Origin: Gigaspora rosea
Taxonomy: Eukaryota; Glomeromycota; Glomeromycetes; Diversisporales; Gigasporaceae
Reading direction: 5' to 3'
Assembly: GCA_003550325.1 (NCBI GenBank)
Contig: QKWP01001206.1
Location: 93,078 to 157,077 of the forward strand
Length of the DNA stretch: 64,000 bases
The translations under genes and the position numbers were made by a program. Shown piece after piece: positions 22,868 through 34,483 of the stretch. The notes beneath the pieces were generated by a model. The model made no database searches and was not told the DNA's origin. It was given only the letters and a program-made list of their open reading frames with translations. The first letter of the stretch is position 1, and each line of letters begins with the position of its first letter.

Positions 22868-24822
22868 TCAGTAGAAGAAACTACTCATTTTTTTATATTT
22901 TTCGTTCATAATATGATTTAATAAATTTTTATTTACAGGTACTATAAGCACTTTCCCTCCTAGTTCTCTTAGTTTGTATGTGCCTTTCAAAAGATTGTTA
23001 TATATATAATATGGTCCCTTCCATTTGGGTACAAATTTATGGCTATGTGTGCCCACTACTCTTGAATTGTAAAGAAGGACCTTATCGCCTATTGCAATTC
23101 AGGCTTGGGTTGTATAGGTCAGTCATATTGTTCCTTCTGTTTCTCCTGTATCACTTGTATTTGATGTAATGCTTGTTCACGGGCTTTAGGTAAATTATGA
23201 TCGATTTCGTACATCCTTTGGATATCGTTTCATTCAGCAAGTCTGGTGATTCACTAGGATACATGGGTAGCTTGGCTTTCCTCCCATAAACCAAATAAAA
23301 TGGGTCTCATGGGTAGAGGCTTGTTTTGCAGTACAGTATGCAAAAAGAATTGGAGAAAGTAGTAGATCCTAGTCGGTTACATTTTCTACTAACCAGAAAT
23401 TGCACTACAGAGAGTCTTGTTAAAGCACTCTACAAGCCCATTTGTTTGGGGGGTAATACAGTGTCGAGTACTAGTGTTTGATGGTTAAAGCCACGAGTAA
23501 CTCGTCAATAAGCTGATTTCGGAAATGAGATCCTCGATCAGACAGTATGTAATTTGGACACCTATGCCTGCATATGATTTCCTTATAAATAAACTTTGCT
23601 ACTTCTTCAGCATTGTCTCTAGTAATGGCATGGGCCTCAGGCTATTTGGTCATATAGTCAGTTACAACTACAATATACCGATTGGACTGAGGGTAATAGG
23701 TAAGGGTCCTGCCAATCCGGTAGAAGGGTGTGTCAACCAGTATTGGGTGAAGTACGTCTTTGATTTTTTCTGTTTCATGCCTTTGGCAGGTCTTACATGT
23801 TTGATATATTCACATATATCACTATATATTTGAGGCCAGTAGTAGTAATCCCGGATTTTACAGATGTTTCAAAAGGGTGGCAATCAAATCGCCGACAATC
23901 ACTTCACAGACATCAACCTACACTGACAATCATTTTTCCAACAAGCTTTTTTTACTGACACAAAATTCGCCGATACTTGATTTACTGACAAGTTTCTTTT
24001 CACCTACAAGTTGATTTTACTGACACCCACTTCACCGACAGTTACATTTACCGACAAAATCAACTTACCAACAAGCTCATTTTACCGAAAATAGAATATA
24101 CCGACAAGCTTATTCTACAGACAATACAATTTGTTGACAATACGATTAGACCGCAGCAATGTAATAAACTACTAAGAATAATTATGTATTATGCAATTTA
24201 TTAATATTGACAATAAAAATTGCACATTTTATTAATGACAATAATTATAATTATTGTCACGGCAGATGTTGAAGTTATGAACTATTTTGATATAAAATTT
24301 TAAAATTTTTTTTGGATGTTTTTTTTCATCTTTGTCTTATAAGGTTAGAATCGGGTTTGGGTATAGATTTCATATTTACAAAGTATATGTAGATTTTAGC
24401 AGGCCTTATAGTTTTAAAACGAGACCCTATAACTTCAGCATCAACCGTGATACTTAAGGCATCTGGCAAATTGTTTGTCAGCGAATTATTTGTAGGTGAA
24501 TTGTATTGTCGGTAGAATATTCTTGTTGGTAAATTCTATTTTCGGTAAATGAGCTTGTCAGTAAGTTGATTTTGTTGGTAAAATTAACTGTCAGTAAAGT
24601 GTGTGTTGGTGAAAACATGCTTGTCAGCAAATCGAGTGTCAGCAAGTTATTTGTCGGTAAAAAAAGCTTGTCAGTAAAATGGTTGTCGGTGTAGTGTTAT
24701 GTCTGTGAAGTGATTGTTAGTGAAATAATATGAATCTGTTCCAAAATGGGCTCCCATCGGATGATCATATGACAAGGTTAATATAGGGTCTAGTTCCTCT
24801 TCCCATAGTACTTAGAGAGGCG
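22868..24822 (-). pseudogene. Gypsy integrase, broken
   Basis: Minus strand. The HHCC zinc finger is split: a HDHPMGAHFG-type half is encoded at 24741-24770 and the CKTCQRH half near 23785-23800, separated by an 863-bp foldback insertion. Catalytic core residues are visible: first Asp in VVVTDYMTK (codon 23657-23659), second Asp in LSDRGSHF (23537-23539) and Glu in NGLVECFNKTL (23428-23430), the last two ~36 codons apart as expected for D-35-E. The C-terminal part (KFVPKWKGPYYIYN...YKLRELGGKV, 22868-23056) is an open frame. There is a stop in place of a Trp (TAG, 23642-23644) and at least one frameshift between D and E. Confidence 0.85.
23875..24737. mobile_element. 863-bp MULE-like foldback element with CACCGACA arrays, 9-bp TSD
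   Basis: GTTTCAAAA (23866-23874) and GTTCCAAAA (24738-24746) form a 9-bp duplication with one mismatch. Termini match the 315-bp sister at 4208: GGGTGGCAATCAA-type at the left and, inverted, the TTCATATTATTTC-type at the right, both leading to CAATCACTTCACAGACAT. Each arm carries roughly ten variants of an ACYGACAA/TTGTCGGT motif at 10-25 bp spacing. It interrupts the integrase zinc finger of the Gypsy element and is therefore younger than it. No ORF. Confidence 0.85.
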
Positions 24823-24824
24823 CC

Positions 24825-25719
24825 AGAAATTAGCTGATTTCTTAGGGGGGAGGGATCTCTGGCCTAGTCAGGTTACTATTTATCCTTTATTCTGATTGGC
24901 TAATACAATATATTATTTATATAATATATATTTAAAAATACTATATATAAAAATTTTATTAGTTAATAACTTTTGATACACTGGTCCAATTTGGATGATT
25001 TAACTACCAAAATGATCCTCTTAAAGAGAGGATTCTAACAAGCCCAAAATTAATAAATTTGTGCATTATTACTACATATATAGTATTTATTTAATAAATA
25101 CTATATATATAGTAATAAAATGCACAAATCTATATTGTTCTTATGGTCCTGTAATTAGATTTTTGTAATTTAGGGCTTGTTAGAATCCTCTCTTTGAGAG
25201 GATTATTTTGGTAGTTAAATAATCCAAATCGGACCAGTGGATCAAAAATTATTTATTATATTCTATATATTATTTAATAGTAAATAACTTTTGATATACT
25301 GGTCCAATTTGGATGATTTAACTACCAAAATGATCCTCTCAAAAAGAGGATTCTAGCAAGCCCAAAATCACAAAAATCTAATTACAGGATCATAAGATCG
25401 ATATAGATTTGCATATTATTACTATATAGTATTCATTTAATAAATACTATTAATAATATGCAAATCTATATCGATCTTATGATCCTGTGATTAGATTTTT
25501 GTGATTTTGGGCTTGTTAGAATCCTCTCTTTGAGATGATCATTTTGGTAGTTAAATCATCCAAATTGGTCTAGTAGATCAAAAGTTATTAACTATTAAGG
25601 TGAATAAATATTTTTAATAATAATTTAATATACATGAACTTTGATTGGCTATTAAACCAATTAGGTAGGGGGAGAGGTAGGGGTATAGTAAATGGTAATC
25701 AGGTGATTTCTGGCGCCCC
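24825..25719. mobile_element. Foldback PIF/Harbinger-like MITE, copy 3
   Basis: Ends GAGGCGCCAGAAATTAGCTG and GGGGCGCCAGAAATCACCTG are inverted repeats; TTA lies at 24822-24824 (two bases before the clear repeat) and 25720-25722. The interior is two consecutive near-perfect palindromes built from the CTACCAAAATGATCCTCTnA module (about 24975-25240 and 25265-25580). It is the best-preserved copy, so probably the youngest of the three. It lies in the spacer/integrase junction of the Gypsy element. Confidence 0.8.
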
Positions 25720-25722
25720 TTA

Positions 25723-27264
25723 TAATAATGTTTCATCTTTCTTTTTCTAATATAAGTTTCTGTGCTTCGTTTGAAATGCTCGACTTTTCCTTTTCAGCCG
25801 TTTTCAGTTTGGGCGGTCGAAGTGCTGCGGATACTACTGGTACTATAAGTAGTCATTTAGAGTGTGTATTGCTGTAGATCCATTGCTAATAGCCATGTGC
25901 AGGTCTTTTGGGTTTTATAATTTTGCCAGGACACCGACAACCTGGTTTGAATTGAGATTTTACGTCGGATTTGGGATAGCTTATCCGTAGATATAGTCTT
26001 GGTTGTTTTTGCAGAGTGTAGTTCTTCCGCTACACCCTGGTTAGCTTTCAATTCTGTATTCCTTTTTTGCAGCAGAGTTCTGAAGTCTTGCTCTTTTTTC
26101 TAGCTCAGCGGCTCTTTCGTTAATTCAGAGTAGGTTGAGTCTTTTTTTGCATTGGTCTGTTTTTACTTATTTGTTTTCTCTGTTTATCTTTTTCAACTCC
26201 AATTCCACTTTAATGGCAGTATCCAGTCTTATAGATATTTTCAGAAATACTCTTTTGGTTCTTTTCTTAAGTATGTGATGTATGCAGGAATCACTATGAT
26301 ATCAGCTTATCTGATATGTGATACAGACGTTTCCTTCTTTATTACCATCCTTTCTTTAATGATTATTATTCTAATCTTCTTATTTTTGAATTATATCCTT
26401 AATTTCTCTCTGCTTTGTTCTAGTTCCGGTATTTTAAGTCGCAGGGTCATGTGTCATAGCCCTTTGATAGTTCATTCAGATAGAGTTCTTCTCCTCACTC
26501 TACCCCATCTCGATCAACCACACTCTATTATCGGGTCTGTTACAAGAGTTTAAAAAAATTTTTTTTAACTAAATTTTCTATTTTTTTTTTGACTCTTGGG
26601 CACATAATTTCATGGGCAAGTACCTTTCTCGCAACCATATAATCAAGTGCACAGGTTAGTGTACCTATATAAATGTTGTTTTTTTTGTATTTATTGCTCT
26701 TGACTCTGTTTCTTTACACACTGTCATAGGTCTCCCAATCAGTGTGCTCGTCGAAGGGTTAGCCCATTCCTCAGGGTAAATATCCAGATAGGAGCTCAAG
26801 CTATTGTTGATGCTGGAATCCCACCAGGTTTGATTCCAGGTAAAGAAAGTATCCTCCATTCCAGGAGATGTATGATTAATTTCTTCTTCGAATCTTAGTC
26901 CAGTGATCGAATCTCCCCACTGTGGCGAGTCAATAAGGTAGACTTCGTCTACATCCATGGGTTGTAGCTCATTGGCATGTTGGTAGGTAGAATTTTCATA
27001 GTATTCTACACACACTGTTCAGGTTACTTCCTACCATAATTCATAAGCCAGCTGCTGCAATAGCTCTTTCTGATACCGGTCTTGTTCTTTTTGTGAATTG
27101 GTAAGTTCCCATTCATATTCTTGACTTGAGTACCCAGAGTCGTTCATTTCGTTTTCTTCATCTAGTAGTAACTCTTCTTCCTTATCAAACCATCCACCGG
27201 AGTCTTCTTCAGTCCAGTTAGATAGTTCGTCATCAGAGTTATCAAAGGAAGAATTTTCTATCAT
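25723..27264 (-). pseudogene. Gypsy spacer region between RNase H and integrase
   Basis: Minus strand. Two adjacent frames (27031-27264 and 26665-27015) encode a very acidic, Trp/Ser-rich segment (NWTEEDSGGWFDKEEELLLDEENE). Further on, broken Lys/Glu/Gln-rich coiled-coil-like pieces run to 25857. No catalytic motif is seen. Such a linker is unusual in length (~1.5 kb) for a Gypsy pol; it may be element-specific. The plus-strand hydrophobic frame at 26152-26553 is its antisense shadow. Confidence 0.5.
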
Positions 27265-27399
27265 AATAGAAAAGGCTTCTATCTCCTAAGTTATATTGAA
27301 AACACTATTTTTCAGAGCGCTTTTTGAGAAATATTTCTGTCTTTCATCTTCAACTACTTAGGTGGGTTTAGTAGTAGTACACTCTCTTTCCCAGTTCTC

Positions 27400-27960
27400 C
27401 ATATCTGCTGCTTTTCAGTAGCAGCTTAAATTTTTTTCTTCACTGTTCTCTATAGGTTTCTTCTCTACCATACAGGATAGAGCATTGGTGTTATGGTGCT
27501 TCCTTCTAGCTCGGTGGATTATTGTAAAGTTGCAAGGTTGTAACTGCAGAATTTACTGGACTCGACGTCCTTTAGGCACAGTATTTTGGAGCCACTTCAG
27601 TGCAGTGTGATCAGCTACAATAACAAATAGTTTATACCCAAGATAGTGGTGGAAGTGTTCAACTCCCATATCACAGCTTAACACTCTAACTTGGTGGCAG
27701 CATAATTTCGCTCAGCCTGAGTAAGACTCTTACTGGCATAGGCTATAGCATATTCTTTCTTGTCCTCGTCTTTCTGCGCCAATATGGCCCTGAGCCCTAC
27801 TCTGGAAGTGTCAGTATATAGATAGAAAGTCTTGGAGTAGTCCAGGTATCTCAACACGGGGGCAGTGATCAAATGAGTTTTTAGTTTTTTGAAGGCCTCT
27901 TCCTGTTCTTCACTCCATACATATTTAATATCTTTTTCCAGGAGGTGATATAGGGCCTTG
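27400..27960 (-). pseudogene. Gypsy RNase H, broken
   Basis: The open frame 27678-27872 reads ITAPVLRYLDYSKTFYLYTDTSRVGLRAILAQ...YAIAYASKSLTQAERNY, the standard RT-connection and RNase H start with its first catalytic Asp (LYTDTS). It continues after a frameshift through an HHYLGYKLFVIVADHTALKWL-like segment (about 27595-27660) and an HNTNALS-like terminus near 27480. Confidence 0.85.
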
Positions 27961-28990
27961 TCAGTGGTTGCAAATTCTGGGATAAAGCACCTATAGTAGG
28001 AGACTAGGCCGAAGAACCCTCAGAGTTGTCAGGTTGGTTGGGGTAGAAAATTTTTACTTTTTCAACTTAGATGGGTCTGGCTCAATCTCCTTACTTCCGA
28101 CAATGTGTTCCAGAAACTGGATATTAGGCTTAAGGAGCTTACATTTTTCTAGATTCAGTTTTAACCCTGCAGCTTAATTTTGGCAAAGAACTTCTCAATA
28201 TGGTCAATGTGGTCCCAGTACGTTTGGGAGAATATAATAATATCATCTAGATATACTGCTATGAATTTGTCCAAAAATCCATGGAGTATATGGTTTATGG
28301 TTCATTGAAAGTAGCTGGGGCATTGCATAGCCCAAATAGTATCACTTTAAAAGCATAGACCCCTGTTTAGTGACAAAGGCATCTTTTCTTGATCTTCAGG
28401 TTTAACACCAATTTGCCAGTAACTACTGGCTAAATCGAGACTTCAGAACCACTTTGTCTTGCTGAATATTTCCAATAGGTCATTGATATGGGGGTGGGGG
28501 TACGCATCTTTTTTTGTTACGGTATTTAGTTTATAGCAGTCCACACATAACTGCTGTTTTCTATTTTTTTTTGGAATGATTACTATGGGCAAAGTTCAGG
28601 GGCTTTTTAGCTCATATATGAGACCATTTTTTAAGAGCTGCTGTATTTTTTTATTTAGAAATTCTTGTTCATCTGAGCAATACTATAGGCGGCCTGCTTA
28701 ATTGGCTTGGCATCTCCCGTATCAATTTCATGCTATGCTTGGGCAGTATAACCCAACTGATCTAACCCGGAAGTAAATAATTCCTTATACTTCCATAAGA
28801 TAAGTTTGACTTCTTCTTTTTGTTCTTTATTTAAAAAGTCCACCTCTACTAACTTCTCTATGGCTTCTTTAGGGGTTAACTTTATTTTTTCATCTTTTTT
28901 TATGGTAGCTAATTCTTTAATAGCTGTTAAATAAATGGTTGGACTACCAGTATTTAGCTCAGAGTTAACACTAAGGGCTGGCACCATCTC
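27961..28990 (-). pseudogene. Gypsy reverse transcriptase, broken
   Basis: Minus strand. The upstream arm is an open frame at 28733-28987 (KEQKEEVKLILWKYKELFTSGLDQLG). Then follow CVDYRKLNTVTKKDAYP (near 28510-28560), SLDLASSYWQI (near 28420), a FGLCNAPATF block (near 28320) and the catalytic YLDDIIIFS at about 28227-28253. Two in-core frameshifts and a TGA at the residue before SLDLAS inactivate it. Confidence 0.9.
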
Positions 28991-29760
28991 CGGTCTCGTC
29001 AGAATAGTAGCTTTCTACCTCCTCGAGGTCTTCCTTATCATAGTTGTTGAAGTAGTCATTATAATCATTATAGGTCTCTGGGTAGGTGATTAACAGACCT
29101 TCTCTTGCCTGATAAATGGGGGCTTCGATCATTTTATTTAAGTATTTTAGGAATATCTTCCCTTCGTCGAGGTGGAGTCTGACACAGACCGTTTGGAACC
29201 AATGCATTACAATAGCAATACTTCTTTTGGATTTTTAAGTATCTGGAGGTCAGTAGGTACTATTATGTCCCTGATGGCAAGTCTAATACCTGGAATTTTT
29301 TCCAAGGCCCTTTCTTTAGTTCTATTGGTGATAACTACCACTGTATTTGACAGCTCGGTAACTTTGAGACCTAAATTATCTGACAATTTTTTTGGTAAGA
29401 TACTGACCATGGCCCAGTATCTAATACTGCTAATATAGGATTATTTTTTATCCCTATATAACATTTTGCAGCTGTAGTTCGGGTACTGGGGTTAGTTCGG
29501 CTAAGTTGGTCTCTTCTGCCATTGTTATCAACGGGCGCCAGAGTGCTTGAGACAAGTTCTGTCTTTGCTTAGGGACTTGGAGCAACTGGCCATAGGTAGC
29601 ATTATCTTGCTGACTTAATAAATCTTCTGCTATATTATAGAGTGGTGTCAAATCTACCACAAAGGGTCCTCTTCTACACCTTGGTCGATTAGTGGTTTCC
29701 GGCGGTGGGGGTGTGGTGAAAATGGGGTCTTGCTCCGAACGATCTTCTTTCATCAGAGTG
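28971..29760 (-). pseudogene. Gypsy aspartic protease and flanking linker
   Basis: Near 29405-29440 the minus strand encodes NPILAVLDTG, the retropepsin active site, and then continues one frame over as MVSILPKKLSDNLGLKV (29207-29410), so a single-base shift falls right after DTG. The N-terminal linker (29454-29753) is Pro/Gln-rich. The C-terminal linker is acidic and Tyr-rich (28971-29207). Confidence 0.8.
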
Positions 29761-29960
29761 GATCAATTTTGCTGCGTGAGGCCCAGCTGGGCTTCTTGGC
29801 CTTGTTTCAGGACAACCCTTTTTCTTAGCCTATTATCCAAGTTATTTTGCTCTTTAGGCCTATTTCGCCACTTAACGGCATAAACTTCTTTCTTTGGTCC
29901 AAGAGAAATAACATTACACAAATTAATAGGTCAGATTTGATTGATATTTTGGTTGGGGAA

Positions 29961-30884
29961 GTAGGGGTTCTTCCGTAGGTTCAATGGGGCTCGAGAGGAC
30001 AGTTTCGAGCAATATGACCTGTCCTTTACAATTATAGCACTTAATTCCTCCTGGAGTCACGTGTTGGGCTGGTGGGATCTTTGTGGAGGTTGGCGTGAGC
30101 TAATTTCCACCGCAGCAGGAAACTGGTTATTAATTTTTTATAATTAGCAGCAATTTGTTGCATCTTTTTATTTAGATCATCAAGGAGTTAGTGGGTAGGT
30201 CACTACTAGTATTTCTTTTCTTATAATAATCGCCTACTTCTACTTTTCTGGCTGCAGTTATAGCTTCATCCAAATTCTCTAGATCACTTAGAGATATCAG
30301 CACTGTGGTCTGTCCCTGAAGTCCACCCAGGAACATTCGAATGACATAGGCTGCCAGTAGTTGATTATCAGGGTCCACTTGTTTCAATAATTTTTAAACC
30401 TGTAGGCATATTTATCAGTTTTTTCTGCTTCTTCCTGTGAAAGAGTATTTAGCTCCACTTGCCATTGATGCCTTCGCTTATGCATAGCGAAATATTTTAC
30501 AAGTGACTGGACGAAACTATTATTAGGATTTGCCTCATCATCCCAAAAAAGTAGGTCTTCTTTGTTATCATTGTACCAGGTAGCGGCAATACTAGCTAAG
30601 TACCCTGAAGCAATCTTCATTTGTTGGGCTGTGGTCTAATTATTGGCGTTAGCGGCCCTTTCGAATGCTTCGATCTATTCAACAGGGTCTTCTTCATCGT
30701 CACCTTTAAAAGTCTTAACATGGACCCAATTATTTTCCTGTAGTGTGGGTGGTACATTATATATAGCTACGTTTCGAAAAGCTTTTGTGATTTCTCTAAG
30801 TAAGTCCTGAGTAGGGTTTCAGTTTTCGTGTACTTCTCCGTTAGCTTGTGATCCGTGTGGTGAAAGGGATCTTTCTTCATCCAT
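29961..30884 (-). pseudogene. Gypsy gag with CCHC zinc knuckle, broken
   Basis: It starts at ATG 30884 (MDEERSLSPHG). The retrotransposon gag core is recognisable in the two frames at 30384-30620 (AATWYNDNKEDLLFWDD...FVQSLVKYFA) and 30172-30387. The zinc knuckle lies at 29999-30039: CYNCKGQ in one frame and HIARNC in the next, so the C-X2-C-X4-H-X4-C motif is split by one base. In-frame stops at 30819-30821 (TGA) and 30636-30638 (TAG) replace what are usually Trp codons. Confidence 0.85.
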
Positions 30885-31015
30885 GGCTCCTTCGATTTTA
30901 AAATTTCCAAGATAAGATATTTTTCTTGGGTAGAGCTTATAAACAACTAGATCATGTCAATGGTTTTTACGATTGGGCACAGTTGGAGGAGTTGAATTTC
31001 ACAGTCACCACCAAA

Positions 31016-32084
31016 TGTGAGGATGTGGAATGTTCCTAACAAATAACAATATCTACAACTAGCTACTTTTTATTCTAAACTACTAATACTATATATCCAC
31101 AAGACTTAAATCCTAACGTGGTAGGCAGGAAAGAAGCGTTGATTGACTTGGTCTGAGAGTTAGGGCTTAAGGTCTTGCTGCGGCGGTTCCGAAGTAGAAT
31201 AAGTATTGCTTATATATATGTCCGGTAGTTAGGTGGGAGTGGTTAATTTCAGTCTTTCATAGTGTCACGAGACAAGGGTAATCAGGTTGCCAATTGGAGT
31301 TGACGTAATTTTCCAATCCGGTTTGAGGTCTTTTCCATGTGCTGGTGGAGTACAGGAATTAATTAGTGGGGTAGTTAATTGTATGATAAATAAGGTAATC
31401 AATGATCTAATCAATTTGAGTTTTATATAAATTGCTTTTGTCAATTACTAAGCCTTTATATTTTTAGTTGATGAAATCAGGTTTTTATGATATTCTTGAA
31501 GTTACGATTTATATGAAAGGGATTTTTGGGAACGAAAATGTCAGAGTTTCAAAGAGAAGTTTGTTACTTTCAATAGGAAAATTCAAGGGAAACTCTACTA
31601 ACACTTCTACTCTTATTTCGAAGGTTATTCTTGAACTCCACACTTGAGTTAGCTTTATTTGAACGAAAAGAGGTCAGGTATTTATACTTTTTACATTGCT
31701 GCGTTTTTCACAATATTGTTATGAAATTATTAAGTCCTAACTAGTTTTTCTAAACTAATTATATTTGATATATCTAATATATTTGATATATTTGATATCT
31801 TTAATATATCTGATATATTTGATATCTTAATATAACTGATATATTTGATATATTTGATATATTTGATATATTTGATATCTTTAACATCAGATCGTCAAAT
31901 CAAGTTTTAGGGCAGGTAAAGACGTATTATATCTCTAGGGACTTATAGTTATATACTATACTCAAGGGGTCCTATACTTTAAACATAAATACTAGTATAA
32001 CGAAAGAAACCTATTTTTATTTTATACATAAAAGAAGACTATAATAGGTATTTCAAGGGGTCGGGTACCCTGTCGCTTCTCACA
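31016..32084 (-). repeat. 5' LTR of the Gypsy element
   Basis: 1,069 bp, beginning TGTGAGGATGTGGAATGTTC and ending GTCGCTTCTCACA. It is longer than the other LTR through a segment at about 31632-31755. The TTTGATATATTTGATAT tract (31765-31880) is also expanded. Since LTRs are identical at insertion, these differences mean the copy is old or has exchanged with other copies. Confidence 0.9.
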
Positions 32085-33409
32085 ATGTACAGTACGTACT
32101 GTACGTACTGTACGCTAAAATTTTCCAGGTATCATATAAATGGCACATCACTAGGTACAATACAAGAATATATTGAAGAGAGTGTTGATCATATAGCATG
32201 GTCATTAGTTCGGATCATGAATATAATTTATATCGAATTGATTAGTACCGGGATATTTTTTAAAAATGTTATAATCTACAATTAATAGTACTATTTAAAG
32301 AATATAATTTCCAAGGGAGTAATGTATGCGGCACTGTATGGTACTCATTACGTATTGATATCTTTATTTTATTTGGTAAATCCACTCCTTTTTTAATGGA
32401 TTATACCTTGGTAACTCAGACATAAATCTAAGACTAGTTTTTTAATATGAATATGAAAGCAAATAAATAAATTTGATTACCTTGGACTTTTTAAATATTT
32501 CTCAGCCTCTTTGTAAGCATAGTTATACATTTTTTAAAAATTTTTTCTGGATTTGATTCGCTATCCTTAGCTATTTTTCATTTATATTGTAATATAGTAC
32601 TTTTGCTTATCTACAATGCAGTATACCTATCGCCTTCATCTCAATCTTTACACACCAAATTACGTTTATTTGCAATATCGCAGAATCAAATCCTAATCGT
32701 GCTTTATATTCCATGGACATAACTTAAATTTAGAAATAATTTATAATATGCATATATATAATATAAACACAAGTCATCAAACTAATAAATTTTTATGTTC
32801 AAGAAAGACTGATATTAAAATTCAAAAATTATATTATTTCAGAGCCTCCTGTAGTACACGTTTGTTGGCTATTAACTTCTTATAATTACATACTAAGAAC
32901 TATTGGATCCTGTAATATTATATACTCGAAAACAATTGCAAGTTTAACCAATTAATTGTAGGCAGCAAAAATTATTTTTAGCGTGCCGGATATACTATAT
33001 TTTTGGTTGTCTAAAATATTTTCTCCATTCCAAACTATTTTCGAATGACGAAAAGTAAACATAATATAATATTTAATTTTTATACTAAACTAAGGTTGCG
33101 ACTTATCGTCTAATTTATAACTAAAAAGTTAAAAATGATGCAAATTATAAAATGCCAAAATGTGCCTACTTTGCAATATTAAAATATACAATATTTTGTA
33201 AAATAATAAAATATAATTAAAGTTTGTATCATACATAAGCTGTATTACATAAATAACATTAATTTTGATATTTATTTATTAATGATGACGATTACATAGA
33301 CTTTCGATCTTTTAACTCTGCGATACATCTTCCTGCAGAAAAAGGGCGTCGCAAAAGTTGCAATAAAGACTTTACGGCAGGCATTCTAATTACAATACGC
33401 ATAATTTAA
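32085..33409. other. No gene seen
   Basis: It begins with a palindromic ACAGTACGTACTGTAC tract (32089-32112). An open frame at 32085-32285 is not credible. The rest is AT-rich without terminal repeats or RNA genes. Confidence 0.5.
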
Positions 33410-33605
33410 AAGTGAATAGCTTTTTACTGACTAGTCAAATTTAGATGATTTTACCACCAGAATATCATTTTGATCACAGGATCACGAAGTCATTAAAAGT
33501 TTATTTTATCATATAAACCTTAACGATCGCGTGATTTCGTGATCAAATTTTAGTGAATTTGGGCCATTGAAATCGTCCAGAAAGGATCAATCTATGAAAA
33601 GTTAA
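33410..33605. repeat. Relic of a CTACCAAAATG-type hairpin element
   Basis: A degenerate hairpin: TCAAATTTAGATGATTTTACCACCAGAAT and GATCACAGGATCACGAAGTC (33437-33490) pair loosely with GATTTCGTGATCAAATTTTAG (33531-33552). It shares word order with the module in the Harbinger-like and pogo-like elements. No terminal repeats remain. Confidence 0.5.
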
Positions 33606-34483
33606 TCGGTTTTATATTATATAATATTTAATAATAATTTTAAAAAACACTTATATGTGATTAATAATTTTTTTAATTAAAAAATCACAACTATATAATC
33701 TAAAAAAAATAATGAATTTTTATATAACGATAGATGAATGTAGAATTTTTAAATAAGATAATTTTATTTATAAATTTTTTGATGTAATACATAAATATCC
33801 AAGCAAAATTAAAAATTCACAGCAAATTTGTAGGAGAAACATTTTAGATGATAATTCTGAAATATGCTAAAACATTCCAAAGGATGAAATCATAATAATT
33901 GCAAGAAATGAACATGCTAGAAATATATCCAATAGATTTATTCAGATATTCAAAATTCAATTTTTGATCGAAATCCGAATATTTAAAAACCTGAATAAAT
34001 ACTGGTTAATAATTTTGGCCATAGCAACTTTTAGTCACAAATTAAAATGGTACGGCCAAATGAAATTTAAGTTTTTCATTACTAAAAATCCCATTGGAAC
34101 ACGAATACGATGCAAAAAACCGAATAATTTTTATTTAAAATTGTGTATTCAAAATTTATCAAGATGCTTAGTACAATAGTTTAGTAATTTAATACAAAAT
34201 GTAAAAAAATTGAAGAGAGATTTCCAATTTTTAACAACAGGCAAAAAATCACAGTCTAACCCTCAGTTATATCTCCACCAAGTTATATCTTAGTCTAATT
34301 TATATACCCATTATTAACAGAATAAAATATCTATTTGTCCTCTACCTAAATTATATATCTAAAACTCTTTAGACAAAAGGGGAGATATAATTGATGTTTT
34401 GCTATATATATAAACATCATGTACAATTCTCTGTAATATTCTATAGTGAAACATATTTGTTTTTTCCAAAATTTGGAAGTTGC
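33606..34483. other. No gene; possible eroded MITE near 34250-34410
   Basis: CAGTCTAACCCTCAGTTATATCTCC at 34252 looks like a pogo-type terminus, and GGGGAGATATAATTGAT at 34379 could be a truncated partner. The 71-codon frame at 33964 has no recognisable feature. Confidence 0.4.

Larger units (their letters stand above)
21447..32084 (-). mobile_element. Degenerate Ty3/Gypsy LTR retrotransposon
   Basis: Two long direct repeats (LTRs) bound a 10.6-kb unit read on the minus strand, order gag-PR-RT-RNase H-spacer-integrase, which is the Ty3/Gypsy order. LTR ends are TGTGAG...CTCACA. ATGT directly flanks both outer ends (21443-21446, 32085-32088), with the fifth base differing. A purine-rich tract (GACAGGGAGAA on the minus strand, 22401-22411) precedes the 3' LTR. 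Downstream of the 5' LTR, minus-strand TGGTGGTGACTGTGAA (about 31000-31014) is the likely primer-binding site. Every ORF is broken and the LTRs differ by indels, so it is an old, non-autonomous copy. Two later elements (23875 and 24825) account for ~1.76 kb. Confidence 0.9.

Noticed and set aside
26152..26553. 133-codon plus-strand ORF with apparent membrane segments
   Set aside because: Antisense to the charged spacer of the Gypsy element; Lys/Glu-rich sense codons read as hydrophobic residues on the other strand.
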